Of a stretch of 64,000 nucleotides of DNA, positions 45,737 through 59,057 are shown one piece after another. Origin of the DNA: Paulownia fortunei (taxonomy: Eukaryota; Streptophyta; Magnoliopsida; Lamiales; Paulowniaceae). Position 1 is the stretch's first letter. Each line of letters starts with the position of its first letter. A program made the translations under genes and the position numbers. The stretch is from positions 16,130,673 to 16,194,672 of the forward strand of contig CM033115.1 of NCBI GenBank assembly GCA_019321725.1. The letters run 5' to 3'. The notes below the pieces were generated by a model that did not search any database, was not told the origin of the DNA, and was given only the letters and a program-made list of their open reading frames with translations.

Positions 45737-48700
45737 ATGTCGGGTGTGTCGGAAACAGCCGCCGTCATGTCAAGCCGCGAGCCATTCACAGTCACTCCCA
45801 CCGTCTCTCCGGGGCCGGCCCAAAATCCGGCGGCTTCACAGCCTCAGCTGGATCAACAAATGCGCGTGCCCTACACGGCCGATGGCGCGTACAGGCCTGT
45901 GGGCTCGTCGCCGCCGTACCAATCAATCCCCGGCAGCACTCCCGTAATCAAGCATGTGATGAATTTGAACTCCAGTGATCAGAAGCGGAAGAGGGGGCGG
46001 CCCAGGAAGTATGGTCCAGATGGCAGCATGGCCATGGCTATGGCTTCTGGCCAGCAGCCAATAAGCGTGGGTATGCCGCAGACGCAGACTTTTTCTCCTA
46101 CAGGGGCGCCTCCTCCGACGGAGACGCAGCCACCAGTCGGTGGATCGGCCTCACCCACTGCCAAGAAGGCCAGGGGCAGACCCCCTGGTTCAAGCAACAA
46201 GAAAAAGCAAATGGAAGCTATAGGTAATTTGGGCTCTGAGTTTCTGTTCTTTAACGGGTCTTTGAATGGAAAAATCAAAATTTTGCCTTGAAATATTGTT
46301 TCTTTGTGTAAATAAGGTGTGACTGACATGAGGGAATATGGCAAATTTTCCTATATGTAAGCGTTATCCAGTTGGGATTCCTATTGGCCCCTTCTTAATT
46401 TCTCTCCGTGTTCTGCTTTTAGTTTATGTTAGTTAATCTAGGGAATGAACTATAAATAGGTCTTGACATTTGATTTTGATGCTAGAATATGTAGTGATGC
46501 AAATGGTTTTATTCGTGCTATTGTATGGATGAATGATCGTGTATATATTGGCAAGTATATGTACTATAAGTATGCTGGAACCGTGGATCTGCCGGATCTG
46601 ACCAACTCAAGAATCTAATAAAAGGGAAATTTACCAGCATACCCCTGTATGTTCAGCTACACTCTTGCTTATTCTTAAAATATATTTATGTCTCTGCTGT
46701 TGTGCGTGTTTCGAAGTAACACAAAGTTGGGTCACTTTTTTTCATTTTTATTTATCTATTTATTTTTGTGAGGTTTTTTTATTGTGGGAATATTCTTTTA
46801 CTTAACTATTTTTTCACCCATGCTTGGTCAACATTATTGTTTAATGTATTTGTTGCTTTTACATTTCATTATTAAATCCAGTGGATATAATTTATAGTTC
46901 TGCAATCGTTTTGCTCCATAGTCGTGCTTTCTTTTCAATTATAAAGGGTGGAGTTTTTTTAATTTATTTGTTTTCCTGTGGCATTTTTTCTGTTCATTTG
47001 CAACTTTCTACCTTTTCATCATTTCTAAATATCCTGTAACTTGAAACTCTTACATTAAGTTATGCTTGCAGGTTCAACTGGAATTGGATTTATACCTCAT
47101 GTTATCGACGTGAAGGCAGGAGAGGTTAACAATTTAACAAATTTTTTTTTTTTTTCTGTTAAGTCAATGGAAAATTGTTCTTTTATTTTTGCTTTTTAAA
47201 ATTCTCTTTTGTGAAGTACCTTTATTAACTAAATGACAAAATATTTTGTATCCTTTTTTTTATCTTCGTAGAGTTAATGTCCATTATACATCTATTATCT
47301 CTCAACATTTGCTTTGAATGGATAAGTAGTACATTAAATCACATACAACTTCATCTGATTTTAAGCATGACTGTTACGATATCATATGCCGCCTGATTTA
47401 TAATGATGGGAGCTTGTTCTGTGTCGTTCAACACCCCCCCGCCCCAAAAAATAAATAAATGAATGAATGAATAAATAAATAAATAGAAAAAAGGTGGTGG
47501 GGATGGGGGTTCTGTTGGTCTTTTCACTTTTTCACGATGTTCAACTGAGTTGGGGTTTTTACATTAGGGAGGCCTTGACCTGCATGTGGCACTAGAACTC
47601 ATAAATGCAAACGAATGTTATTGTCATATGTTAATAAATGTTAGCTACTGGGTTTCAGGATGTGTCTTCGAAAATAATGGCATTTTCTCAGAATGGTCCA
47701 AGGGCTGTTTGTATCCTATCTGCCAATGGTGCCATATCGAATGTGACTCTCCGCCAAGCAGCAACATCTGGTGGAACTGCAACTTATGAGGTTTTCTATA
47801 TTATATCTTTTTTTCTCCTTTCACTATCTTATTTGATTTTAAGGAACTCTGATTTCTAGATTCGTTTTAATTCTGACTTGTAAAATTTATCCAAGTTTCT
47901 AAGATGGTAAGACTAGTGGGATTTGCAAGTTTTCAGTGGGTTCACTTGCTAATCTATTTTGGTGGGCCTGCGGTCAATGTAGGAATGACAGTAATGTCTG
48001 TATTATTTGTTGTTTCGCTTCAGATGTCCAAATCCGGATTAGTATTCTACCGCTTTAGAGTAGCTTTAAGACTAAGCAAGGAAGAACTATTAGAGATAGA
48101 TTCTTGGCTATTAGAGCCTTAATAAACTTTTATCTGTTTATGCTTCACCTTTTTAAGAAATTTTCCGTCTGAATACCCAAGGATTATTAGGAATCTCTTC
48201 ATATGGTATAATGCACTTGTCAAATTGGTCGTAATACTCCATATTGCCATTCTTTCTATTTGTGTAGGGACGGTTTGATATCTTGTCCCTGTCAGGATCA
48301 TTTATGCTATCAGATATTGGCGGTCAGAAAAGCAGAACCGGAGGATTAAGCACAACATTAGCTGGACCTGATGGAAGGGTTTTTGGTGGTTGTGTGGCTG
48401 GTTTACTAATTGCTGCATCCCCCGTGCAGGTATATTGCTCTCTGAAAAGGTGTCCAGTGACCTTGATGTGAATGGAACATAATGTATCCTGTAAAGGTCT
48501 TCAGTTTATTGTGTTGCAAGATTGAATTTCATGACTCAGGCCATTTCCATCAGCTTACAAATGTTAAAACATGTTATTAAATTCTGATGACCAGTCTCAC
48601 TCAACTAAGAAGCAGAATAATAACCATTGGCTCAGAGAAGAGAACTTTAGAACTTGACCTTTCCTTTGGCCTGCTGTCCTGTTTGAATATTTTGGCTGCA

Positions 48701-49465
48701 AGTCAGTAAGAGTTGATTCAAATATACCTACTATCTTAATTGTGGCTGTGGCGGTGCAGATCTCATAATCTGGTCTTCTTAAGTTTCTTAGTTTCCTTAT
48801 CTCATCTTAGGGTGCCCCCTAAGCTATCATAATATATTGATTTTGGACTCATGGGCGGTACTAGCATTAAAAGCCCCGCCTTTTAGTGACTTCTGTTGCT
48901 ATATAAATATCATTAATGCTAATTATTTTGTAAAGCACTAATGGAAGATAAAGCAATACCATCTAGCTGGTTTAATGCATCAAGAGCAGATTAGGTTACA
49001 TCTTTGTGCTCACAACCATTGGTCTTTATTCTGAACTACAGTTTTTGTCTCTTTTACTATTTGTGCGACTACACTCTGAGTAATTGATTGCGTAATTGCA
49101 TCTTTCTCTGTGCGTGTGTTCTGTGTGTATTTCCATGCATATGTGTATGTTTATGCATGCATGCCCACATACTCATCCCTGACTGTTTTAAAGCACAGTA
49201 TTAGAAGTGGATTTTACCCTTATTGCAGGTAATAGTTGGAAGCTTTATAGCAGATGGTCGGAAAGAACCAAAATTGGCAAACTATATGGAGCCTTTATCT
49301 GCTCCACCCAAAGTGAACCTGGGCGGTGCAACTGGTGCAAGCAGCTCGCCATCACGAGGGACATTTAGTGAATCCTCTGGTGGGCCTGCTAGCCCGCTCA
49401 ATCTGAGCTCTGGTGCTTGCAATAACAATCACCCCCAAGGCATGTCTGGCATGCCATGGAAATGA
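45737..49465 (+). CDS. AHL: AT-hook motif nuclear-localized (AHL) protein with two AT-hooks and a PPC domain (356 aa)
   Basis: Nuclear DNA-binding protein that binds AT-rich DNA and matrix-attachment regions and acts in multimers through its PPC domain (family knowledge). Exons: 45737-46223, 47072-47124, 47659-47790, 48268-48429, 49229-49465; all join in frame to 357 codons. A type I AT-hook (KRKRGRPRKYGPDG) is at about residues 83-96 and a second hook (KKARGRPPG) at about 143-151, placing it with the two-hook AHL clade. The PPC domain starts near residue 170 (GFIPHVIDVKAGEDVSSKIMAF) and contains GRFDILSLSGSF, the conserved GRFEIL-type motif, with Asp for the usual Glu. The N terminus is Pro/Gln/Ser-rich and the tail Ser/Gly-rich. 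I cannot assign the exact member number. Confidence 0.92.
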
Positions 49466-50600
49466 TCTTATCTGCAAAGTTTCTCATCAGTTGTGTGGAA
49501 ACATATATAAGTGCTTTCTGTAATCTTATTATCAGAATAAGGACCACGAGCTGTTTTTCGTCTTGACTGTAGTATCTGGGAGTGCACCTTGTAGAGTTAG
49601 GCCCTTAATCATCTGAAACTTTAGTTTTCCCTCCAGATGTAGTTACTATTGTTGCCTATTAAATTTCTTGGAGTCAGTTCCAAAAGTTCATCATCTGCCT
49701 TTAACCCAGTCGCTATGCTTCCTCAATACTTGTGCTATCTACTATTGGTATTTATGCTGGTTATACCTGGTGACCTGTATCGCAAATGGCTTTTGCCGAG
49801 GTCGTAGCTGAACCAGCTCGTGTAGTCATGGAATCAAGACTGGATTGGATTTTGTTCTTAGGGTACTGCACTTGACAAATTCCTGGTTTCTCAGTTGGGT
49901 TTGCTGATGATATTGGAGGACCTCTTAACATGGAAGTAGTTCGAACTTCTCTCTTAACATGTGTAGACTCAAGAAAATGTAGGAGAAATTATCACTTTGC
50001 AGCCTGCTTTTCATTCTCATAATTGTCAATGATCAGTTTCACATCATCTTCCAAAATTTACTTTCAGTTGAAAATGAAAGAGCAATTTGGAGTTGGGAGG
50101 TGGCTTTCCTCTGACATTTTGGTATTGATTTCCTCTCCTAAGCTAAAGGCATGCCCAAGACGTGCTGAATAAAATTTTCTAGTAGCCAAGAAAGGAAATC
50201 GAAAAATGTCCAGTTGTAATGCGGGTAGTTTCAAGTCAAGTGTAACAACCTGGCTCACATATGAGGTCGCTAGGAAATAACATCACAGATGCCCAGGTTA
50301 TCAAACAATGGACTGGCTCACCATCAGTTCTTTTACGAGAAAGCTTGGTTACACATACAATCTTTATATGCAATAGGATTGCCAACTATCTGTTAAGGGG
50401 TGAAAACCTTAAATGTAGTTTACGAGGACTACACCAGAGGCAAAACAGAGAGACTCAGGAGAATTTGTCATTATCCAACCTCTACTTTAGGCAAAGGTAG
50501 GAGATGAGATTCTGGGACAGTATTCCCATGATTCAAAGCAATTCTTAGAACATCAATAAAACAATATCTTGTAAATGTACGCGCAAGCTACAGGACCACG
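49466..50600. other. AHL 3' UTR and spacer to the convergent dehydrogenase gene
   Basis: The AHL gene (+) and the next gene (-) converge here. Moderately AT-rich, without coding exons. The 3' UTRs of both probably occupy much of this interval. Confidence 0.5.
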
Positions 50601-50609
50601 TAAATTTGC

Positions 50610-53600
50610 CTACATTTTAGCTCTCTTCAACAGATAACGTAATGAAAAAATTCCCAAAGCAGCAGTCTGCCAAAACCAACCTCTTGCATTTCCAGGATCA
50701 CACTTTCTTGCAAGTTGCCATGCATAAACAGCCTCACCAATATGTGCTGCCACAGAAAGAAGGAAAACTACTCTTAGTGCCCAGATAGAGCGTAGGAAGA
50801 AAAGGCCAATTGCTCTAAATAAGGGAACAGGGCCAAAGTCAGGCATGTATGCAGCACAAAATAGCATTGTCATTCCAATCACAACAAAAAGCCATGCGTA
50901 TATGGTTGGGCCATCCAGTGTTCTCCTTTTTCTCTCCTTCCAGTATGCGATTGTTGCAGCCATACCCTCTTGAGGACTAACCATAGGCCTATAACCCAGT
51001 TCCTCCTTTGCTTTGAGAATCGAGAAGTAATGGGTCACACCAACCTGCCCACATGAGAGAAAATTTATTGTTATGGTTAACTTGGCATATAATACATAAT
51101 TAATTGACTCACACTCGTCCTAAATAATGCATTTTGGAGAATAATTCCTCCACACCTACAAGAAACGAGATTCAAAAGAACTACAAGCGAACTCCGAATG
51201 CACCTCTGCCTAGCAAGAGAGATTAAAGTCAAAACAAACAATCTTCCTTTCTCTCAATTTTCGATGGCACACATCACCATGCAAACAAATTTGATATTTT
51301 CATTCAAGAAGCTGAATACATATAATACGTAGCAAATAAGTGTACACCAAAATCTAGATAGCAGACTGGTTAGTTTGTATAGGAAAAGATGCCATTTTTC
51401 AACAATATTCTCTTCTTAAATTCATTTCTTTCTTTCTTTAGTATTAAAGGAAATAGACACATTAAAGAAGATATAAAGCTTGTAATAACACACTGGCATG
51501 TGAAATGAGAAAGCATAAGATACACATTTTGCCATGACGTTTGACATGGGACTGAAGAAACAAGGAGAACACATTTCTTTTGGGAAGAACACAAAGATGA
51601 GATTAATAAAAAAAGCATCCATGTTTTCCCATATGACTTATCTATTTCCACAGAGGACGTGCCAGATGTCTAAAATCATAACAGAATACAAAGCACGAAA
51701 CTTATGAATAGCACCTTGTACACTTCAGCAGGAAGGATCAAAGGCTGAGGAAGCCACTTCCGACTTAGCCATGGATACAAAAGTGAGTAGAACACCAAAA
51801 AAGCTTTCCTAGAAGAAGAGCCTGTGGGACAGCCAATGACAACTTTGGCAAGTCATAGTCCAAACCTTTGAGTAGTGGCCGGATAAACTCAAAACTGTTG
51901 ACTGGACAACCTGTCAATTACAAGGAAAAACAAAGAGGCATTGAAAATTACTGAATTCTCAGAGAAAACACGGGCATCACTGAACTCTAGCTCAAGTTAG
52001 TTTCTTGCCAGAAAAATTGTCCAAAAATCCCAAGAAGACATTCAAGAAAAATTCATGATTCAGTCCAATTTAGAGCAGTGAAGCCACATTAAAATGTTGA
52101 CCAAATTTACCATCTGATATGAAGTAGGGTTGGCCAGCAGCAACGGGCTGTCCTACTCTCCCAGGAATGTCATCCAAAAGGCCCATGCTAGCTAAGAGCA
52201 GGGCCAATACAAGGTTATCAGCATAGACCCAGTCTGATTTCACATTTATTGTGCCAATTTTGAAAGGCAGAAGACCCAACTTTGCAAGTTTTATAATCCT
52301 AGGCAAGTGCCTTTCCTCACCTGGTCCATATATAGCAGCAGGGCGGATTGCACAGGAGTACAATTTTCCTTTCTTCTTTCTGTATAGCCATAAACAACCA
52401 CCACAGTACAAATTTACCCATCAAGTTAAAAGAAATTTTCTATGCTTCAATGTAATGAAAACAATGTCAAGTGTCTAATTTTAATGGCCCCAGTGGGTTA
52501 GCAAGCAGCAATTTTATTCTGCCGAAGGCAACGGTTTCCATAGGACTGTTTTGGCGAATAAGTAATTTTTCAATGGACTCCCCTCCCCCTTCTTTCTCAT
52601 GGGGAATTGTTTTTCGGGAGGGGAGCCCGGGGTGGGGAGGTTTGGTTGGTTGATAGCATGTGATTTAAGAGGAACGGAATTGGAAACAACTCACCTGAAG
52701 GGTCGACCGTTGCTCTTCAGGACCAGTTGTTCAGCTATAGACTTACTACGGCCATATGGGTCTACATGGTCATCCATGGGAAAGTAAGGTAAGACTTCAT
52801 TTCCATTAACGATTTCCTTTCCACCAAATACAACATTATAAGTGCTAACATAGACAAGTCTCTTGACCCCATGCTCCAGGCAAGCATCCAAAACATGGCA
52901 AGTTCCATTTATATTTATCTCATCGACACGGCCATACTGAAGCATTTCCTTGCCAGACATGCCATATGAAGCAAGGTGGAAAACACAATCTGCCCCATGT
53001 AAAGCCTTTTCAACATCTTGTTTCTTGGAAACATCCCCTAGAAAGTACATATATTATGGCAAATGAGTCATGTTTAGCACAATTACTTATGGAAACTAAA
53101 TCGAAACATGAGAAACTTCAATAAACATTATTTAGGTCTCCAATGACGAGGGGAACAATGGTTTCTATTTTGAAAAATGTCAAGATAATAGACGTAATCT
53201 GCAACTATCTGTTTAATCATGCTATATCAGTGCAAGGATAACACGAAAATTTTAAAAATTCCTTTTCATCGCAAATTAACTCCAGCTCCCCTTTATTCCC
53301 TGAAATGTTGAGCATAAAGCTTAAACTCTAGGTCATCAAATTCAAAAATCGTTTATATCAAAAAGAATTTCCAATTTCACATAGCTCAACAGTAAGCATT
53401 ATAATTAGCTCGGATTTCCCAAGTATCGCTTGCAGCTTCAAATGCCCATTTACCACTTAGAAAAACACCATCAATCCAATATAAAACCCATCCGATCAAA
53501 TAAAATTACATCAAAATGCACTTCAAAAAACCTTCATTTCATCTATTTTCCTTGTGTATCTCTGAGAATAGGATCATGATAGGGGAACTATTAGTACTAC

Positions 53601-53921
53601 AAGAAGTTGGCTTTATATCACTTGCATTAACAAATATGCTCCAAAAACTACTAATTGGAAACAAAAAGAATAGATTCTTGATGCAGAAGCTGATAAAGAT
53701 CAAACATTTATTTTGCCAAAAACGAACACACCTTGAATACAACAAACTCCCTGATGGCGGAGATCGTCAGACCAAGGTGACTCGGGTCGAAGGTCAAAGG
53801 CCCGGACTTGACGAGCCCCTCTTCTGACTAGCTCCAAGCAGAGGGCCGAGCCCACCAAGCCCAGCCCGCCTGTTACAACGAAGGTTTTGTTCTCTATCCC
53901 CTCGTTCTCGCTCAAATGCAT
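50610..53921 (-). CDS. 3beta-HSD/isomerase-family Rossmann dehydrogenase with C-terminal membrane segments (apparent 1-base frameshift)
   Basis: Extended short-chain dehydrogenase, closest in memory to Arabidopsis At2g33630 (about 480 aa); substrate unknown. Exons (minus): 53732-53921, 52695-53037, 52111-52379, 51715-51910, 50610-51044. Start chosen at MHLSENEG as in that homologue; an upstream ATG at 53942 adds seven residues. The NAD(P)-binding motif TGGLGLVG lies at residues 17-24 and the catalytic YGRSK (Tyr158, Lys162) is intact. The C terminus has hydrophobic segments (YAWLFVVIGMTMLFCAA and RVVFLLSVAAHIGEAVYAW) and ends in LLKRAKM, suggesting an ER membrane anchor. Exon 4 is one base short: an A6 run at 51797-51802 (T6 in the sense strand) should be A7 to keep the frame, otherwise translation stops soon after. 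This may be an assembly error or a null allele. Confidence 0.88.
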
Positions 53922-53942
53922 CTTGAAAGTCAAACTCCGCAA

Positions 53943-56900
53943 TCTGTATGTATAAAAGGCTTCAGCTTTTACGGTGTAAGACTTGAGAAGAGGAAACTAT
54001 TCTTATGGAGCATATGTTAAGGTGCTTTCTGATAATTATTTTAAAAAGAATGTAAACAGAATTTAAGATTAATTAAACCATATAATTAAGGTTATGTTGG
54101 ATCTCGGATTTTGTGATGGAAAATGCCAGATAAATTCTTCTTTTTTTTTTATCCTTAAATTTTAGTAGGAAAAAAGATATATAAATAATGTAATTGTTTT
54201 CTTTTAATTCAAAGAATAATACATTTTTTTCCCTTCTTACCAAAATTTAAGCTCCAAGTATATCCAAGGAGAAAACAAATGAAATGTTTGTAAATATATT
54301 ATTATGATTTTTGAGTGTCCTAGTATTTTCTAATTTCAATTTTATCCTATTTCTTAATTTAATTTTTATTCTATCCAATATCCATGTATTGTTATTTACA
54401 CTAGACTCAACCCCACTACATAGGCGATAGCAATAGCAAAGTCAAGCCGGGGAATGTATTTATTATCATAATACAAAAAGCTGATCTCAAAAGCCGCAAT
54501 CAAAAAAATAATAATAATCCTATTGGTTAAAAATTCCCAATACAAAACCATAAATTTAGTTTTTTTTTTTTTTCATTTAAAACTGCACGAAACATAAATT
54601 AAGTCGGATTGATACTGCCCTTTTGGTTGATCATAATTATATCATTTTTTTTTTCTTTTGATAGCTTCTCCTTAGGAAGAAAACTAATTTTTGAGCCCAC
54701 TTTTGCAAGATTGTTAATATTCACATTTGCATCACTTGAATTCATGACTCACACTCGTACTAATTGGTAGGATTAAATGTTTAATATTAAATTAAAAGAT
54801 ACAATTATTTAAATTAATATAATTTTATTTTTTTAAATTCTTAACACCGAAAAATACTGTATACACTGTTGAGCATAAGATGAGTACGTCAGTATAAACG
54901 TAATGAGTTGACTAATTTTCTATTAGTAAATTTTTTTGGAGTAAATACCAATTTTTTTAGTAAAGCAATATCCATATTGACTTTAAACCATCTTGGGCGA
55001 GGTGGGAAAGACGTCTTAAGAACTCTAGCATTCCTCATGTTCCATATAAAACTCCATTGCAATAACAAAGAATGAGAAGAACTCATCCCTTAACTCCATT
55101 GGCCTGCATTTTGTTGGAGTACAGTCTTTAATCACTGTCCACCATAAGAAAACCTTGTACCTTTCATGCATCTTGGTGCGCCACATTTTACAGTCTTTAA
55201 GGTTATGTTCACTTTTTGTGGAGAAATTATCCGATTTAACGGTTGTAACTATTTTTAAAAATTATTTTTCGGTTATTAACTTTAAAAGAGTAGGTGAAGA
55301 GTTTTTAGTTCACCCGTTTTTGCTTCTATTTGGTTCGTAAACAAAGCTAAAATCGCAGCACCATGGAGTATTTTAGTCTTTTCTTAACTAGTTCCTACGC
55401 AAATGTTTTCCTATCAAATATTCCTTTTTTCTTAATACATTTTCAATTAATTTTCCATTTTTACTCGTCGCTTTTCCCAAAGTTTCTAAAATTTAATACT
55501 TCTAAAAAGCTTAAGTTCAAACTATTTGTACTAAAATGGTTCAATTTTGTACTAATTTTAAAATTCATTTTCTATTTCAAATTTTACTCTAAAAAAAATA
55601 TTTTTTGAATATTCCTTATTACTCCATTTACAATAATTATTTTATTTTATTAAATATCTATTTATAATTTTATTAACATATTAATACAATTACTTATTCA
55701 ATTTGTATTTTACGTTTAATTAATTAAAATAATATATTTTATTTATATAATATAATTTATAGTAAATAAAATAATATACATAAACAAATCAAATAATTAA
55801 TAATAAGAAATAATTATGTTGAAAAATATAAAAAGAAATAATTTTATTTATGTATTTTATAATTTTGTTTGTCTATTTATAATTTTACATGTACATATAA
55901 AATACAAAAAAGAAATTATTTCATTAAAAACTATACAATTAGAAAAATATCTCTTATCTCTTAAAGATATCATAAATTTCATGTTGAACATTGTTTCTGG
56001 TCACATTTCATGCAATCACATTATGTAGAGCACTTAATACCTAACTTTTAAATAATCTCACCATACAACAAATCTATGTTATTCATAAGACCAAGTCAAT
56101 ATTTGATTATTCACAAGACCTCACCAGGCATCTTGCCTTTTTCCCCATAATCCCATGATTATAATATGTGATTACAATAAACATAGTTAATATATATACT
56201 ATTTGTACTCCTTTGTTGTTTTTATTATTATACACTATACTTATTTATTATTATTTTTTTGGTAACTTGGGGTTAATTTACTAGTTCAATAATTATTATT
56301 ATATGTTGATTTTAATAAGTTAAAAATATAATTTTTCAGTGACCAGTTCATGAGTTTTCTTCATAATAATCCTAGGTTCAAAATATCCTAGGTTTTCTAA
56401 GGTGAAAAACTTTGGGTAAAGAAATTTTGAAGTAATAATGTGAACCATTTGTGAAAAGTTTTATTTATTTTGCATTTAATGAAGTTTTAGGGGAAGAAAT
56501 TGGAGAAAGTCTAGGGATGGCGGTGTTCAGGTTTGTCTGAATCCGAAATTTAACTCGTTAAGATTTTCAAAAATTTATATTCAAATTTGAATCTGGTAAT
56601 TAGACATATTAGATTCATTTTATAATTTAAAAAATATTAAAAATTATATTTTATAAAAATATTATTATTATAAATTTCTAAAAAAATATATTTTTTAATG
56701 ACAATATTATATAAATACATATAATAATTTAAAAAAATAAATAAATGGGTCAGATCGGATTTGAAAATGACAAACTCATGATTTGACTTAAATTCATTTA
56801 TAATGTTGAAATCCTTCCCATTTTGGATTGATTTGGATGAATCTGAATTTTAAATTCGAATTTATTGTCATCTCTAAAAAAATCCATGTGTTCAAACTCA

Positions 56901-57840
56901 TGCCTAATTAATTTATTTATGAATTCTTGACCATGAAATTTCATTTTGGATCTTCTCATATAATAGGTGTTTCTTTTGGTATAGTTACATGCCGTAGAAT
57001 GTAATTTGTAATTTTAAAAAAATATTTTATATAATTGTGATAGAAAAATAAAATATTATGGAAGAAACCACAACTTCAGATTGAGTATGTGAACATTATT
57101 AATCAAATTCAATGGAACTATATATTGCAAAGAAACTATGATTGCATGAAGGTAATAAATTAAGAAATTCAAAGAAAAAAAAAAAACATGCAACCGCATT
57201 AAAAGGGACATCTGATTACTGAAAATAGGGGGAAAAAAACCACTGTGCTCATTATTGTCTAAGGAAATAAATAAAATGGATTGAAAAAGGAGAAATAGAA
57301 CCAAAAAAAAGGCTAAAAAACTATGCCAAATCATCATAATAAAATTAATAGTTACATGCCAGAAAATATCAAATGGAAAGATTTAATATTTAAGAATTTT
57401 TAATTTATATATATATGTGTGTGTAAATTATTAATTAATAATTTTTGTTCGATTGTTAACTAATATATGTTGCTTTCGATTGCCGCACTTCAAAAATCAG
57501 AAGAATGGCAAAAGGATGGAAAAGAAACAGTGTTACTCTAATATTTGTTTGATTCCACTCTATTACTGTAAGACATGCTACAATTGGTTGATAATATGTA
57601 TTGAATGTATATTCATTTTTTTGTATTGAATATAAAATATAGGATGAATATATTTTATAGAGATTCATATATACATGTGTGAATGTGTTAATATATGGGA
57701 GAGGAATATTTATTTTTTTGGTTATCGATTAATTATTAGAAATTACCAAAAATATTTTGATATATTATTAAAAATGAATAGAAAGAAAAACAAGTGTCGT
57801 TGAGTTGTCGTATGTGTCTTAATCTTTTCTTCTTTTTTAT
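53943..57840. other. AT-rich intergenic spacer
   Basis: About 3.9 kb, very AT-rich from 55.4 to 57.4 kb. Only a weak possible retroelement remnant (54.9-55.1 kb) was noticed. The first 150 bp would contain the dehydrogenase promoter. Confidence 0.6.
54889..55086 (-). pseudogene. Possible LINE RNase H remnant
   Basis: A short minus-strand frame contains FIWNMRNARVLK followed by PPRPRWFKVNMDIAL. Plant LINE C-terminal RNase H domains often read like W..PP...KVNVDGA after an IWK.RN-type motif. The match is short, the catalytic context is lost and the surrounding DNA is degenerate. Weak. Confidence 0.25.
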
Positions 57841-58519
57841 CTTTTTCATGTTCAAACCGTTTGCAGGGAAGAAGCAGCAAGCAAGACGCGAATTCTTGTG
57901 TCGTTTCGGCGAGCCGAGTCTGCAGACAAAGCTCTGCTTCCTAATTACAGAACCCGTCTTCTCTTTTCAGCTTTTAATCGGTGAAATTTTCTTTGCAGTC
58001 CATGTTCAACTACTTTAATGTTTTTGTCATTTTAATTCTTGAATTGATTAGTTTCCCATGTTTCCCGTTTTGTCTCGCTTAGTATTCTTACCCCATTTTC
58101 CTTGTTACATTTGTATTTATTCACAATTTTTAGGCTCCGAGTGCTTATACCCAAAGCTACATTTTAAAAGACACAAAAGTTCAATCTTGTTACCATCTAA
58201 TGAAAAATATGTCATCTCAGTTGCAGCCTTAGACATTGAAAACAGAAATTTTTGATGGGGTGGGGGAAAAGATATTCCATGAAGGTGATTTATGCTGCTG
58301 CTTTGTTTATATGTTAACAATCTTTTGACATTTAAATCAGAAACCATTTTTCAGTGTTAGTCACGTTTGATGTAGACCAGAATGGAGCTGGTTATATAGC
58401 TTGAAATTGCAGGTTATGAGGCGGCCGCATTACCGTATCCAAGGACCAAGGGTAATGGGGCAGTTGCGTGGAAGGCACGTAACGCTGTCGATGGGGATAC
58501 AAGATGAGTCTAGCCACTT

Positions 58520-58620
58520 CAGTAAGACAAGGCTCGAGCTCTAGTTCAATCTGGCCGAGATCGAACTTTTAAGAAAGAAGAGCTTGAGCTCAAATGTTAA
58601 TTAGTTTGAAAGCTCGCAAG
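58520..58620. repeat. Degenerate GAGCTCGAG-type dispersed repeat
   Basis: Words such as AAGGCTCGAGCTCTAG, GAGCTTGAGCTCAAA and AAAGCTCGCAAGCT recur here. Such GAGCTCGAG-rich patches are widespread in plant intergenic DNA. Confidence 0.45.
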
Positions 58621-58837
58621 CTGACTTGCAAGCTTGTAATCATTTTTGTTATCTTTTCTATAGTTTTATTATTTGTACTTTTATGCTTAAGTTCAAATAA
58701 GGCTTCGATCACTAAGCAATCTAAATGAGTTGACTTTGAGATTGATGATTTTGATTCGAGCTCGGGCTGAAGATCTAGCCTAGAAATATATGCCTGACGA
58801 GCTCTTAGCTTTGCTTGCGTGAGAACTTCGGACCTGC

Positions 58838-59057
58838 TTCATCCATCCCCAACCGTAATGAATAGACTATAAAGGGGCCTGTCCAGCCGTATGGGTTTTC
58901 ATGAATCTCCATTTGTGTATTCCCATCACATTCCGTTACCACTCTGTCCTCGTAAGCTCCTGGCTTCACTTGCACGACCACTTATGATTGGTTTACTTCA
59001 TCCCCAACATTAATGAATGGACTATGAAGGGGTTGGTGGGGCAGTACGCATTTTTCT
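58838..59057. repeat. Diverged local duplication
   Basis: 58838-58900 and 58996-59057 share TTCATC, CCCCAAC, TAATGAAT, GACTAT and AAGGGG in the same order and spacing. Later words (TCCGTTACCA) are also shared, indicating an old tandem duplication of about 160 bp. Confidence 0.6.

Noticed and set aside
55363..56028. Phe/Leu/Lys-rich frames in AT-rich spacer
   Set aside because: Low complexity; no start context, splice pattern or domain.
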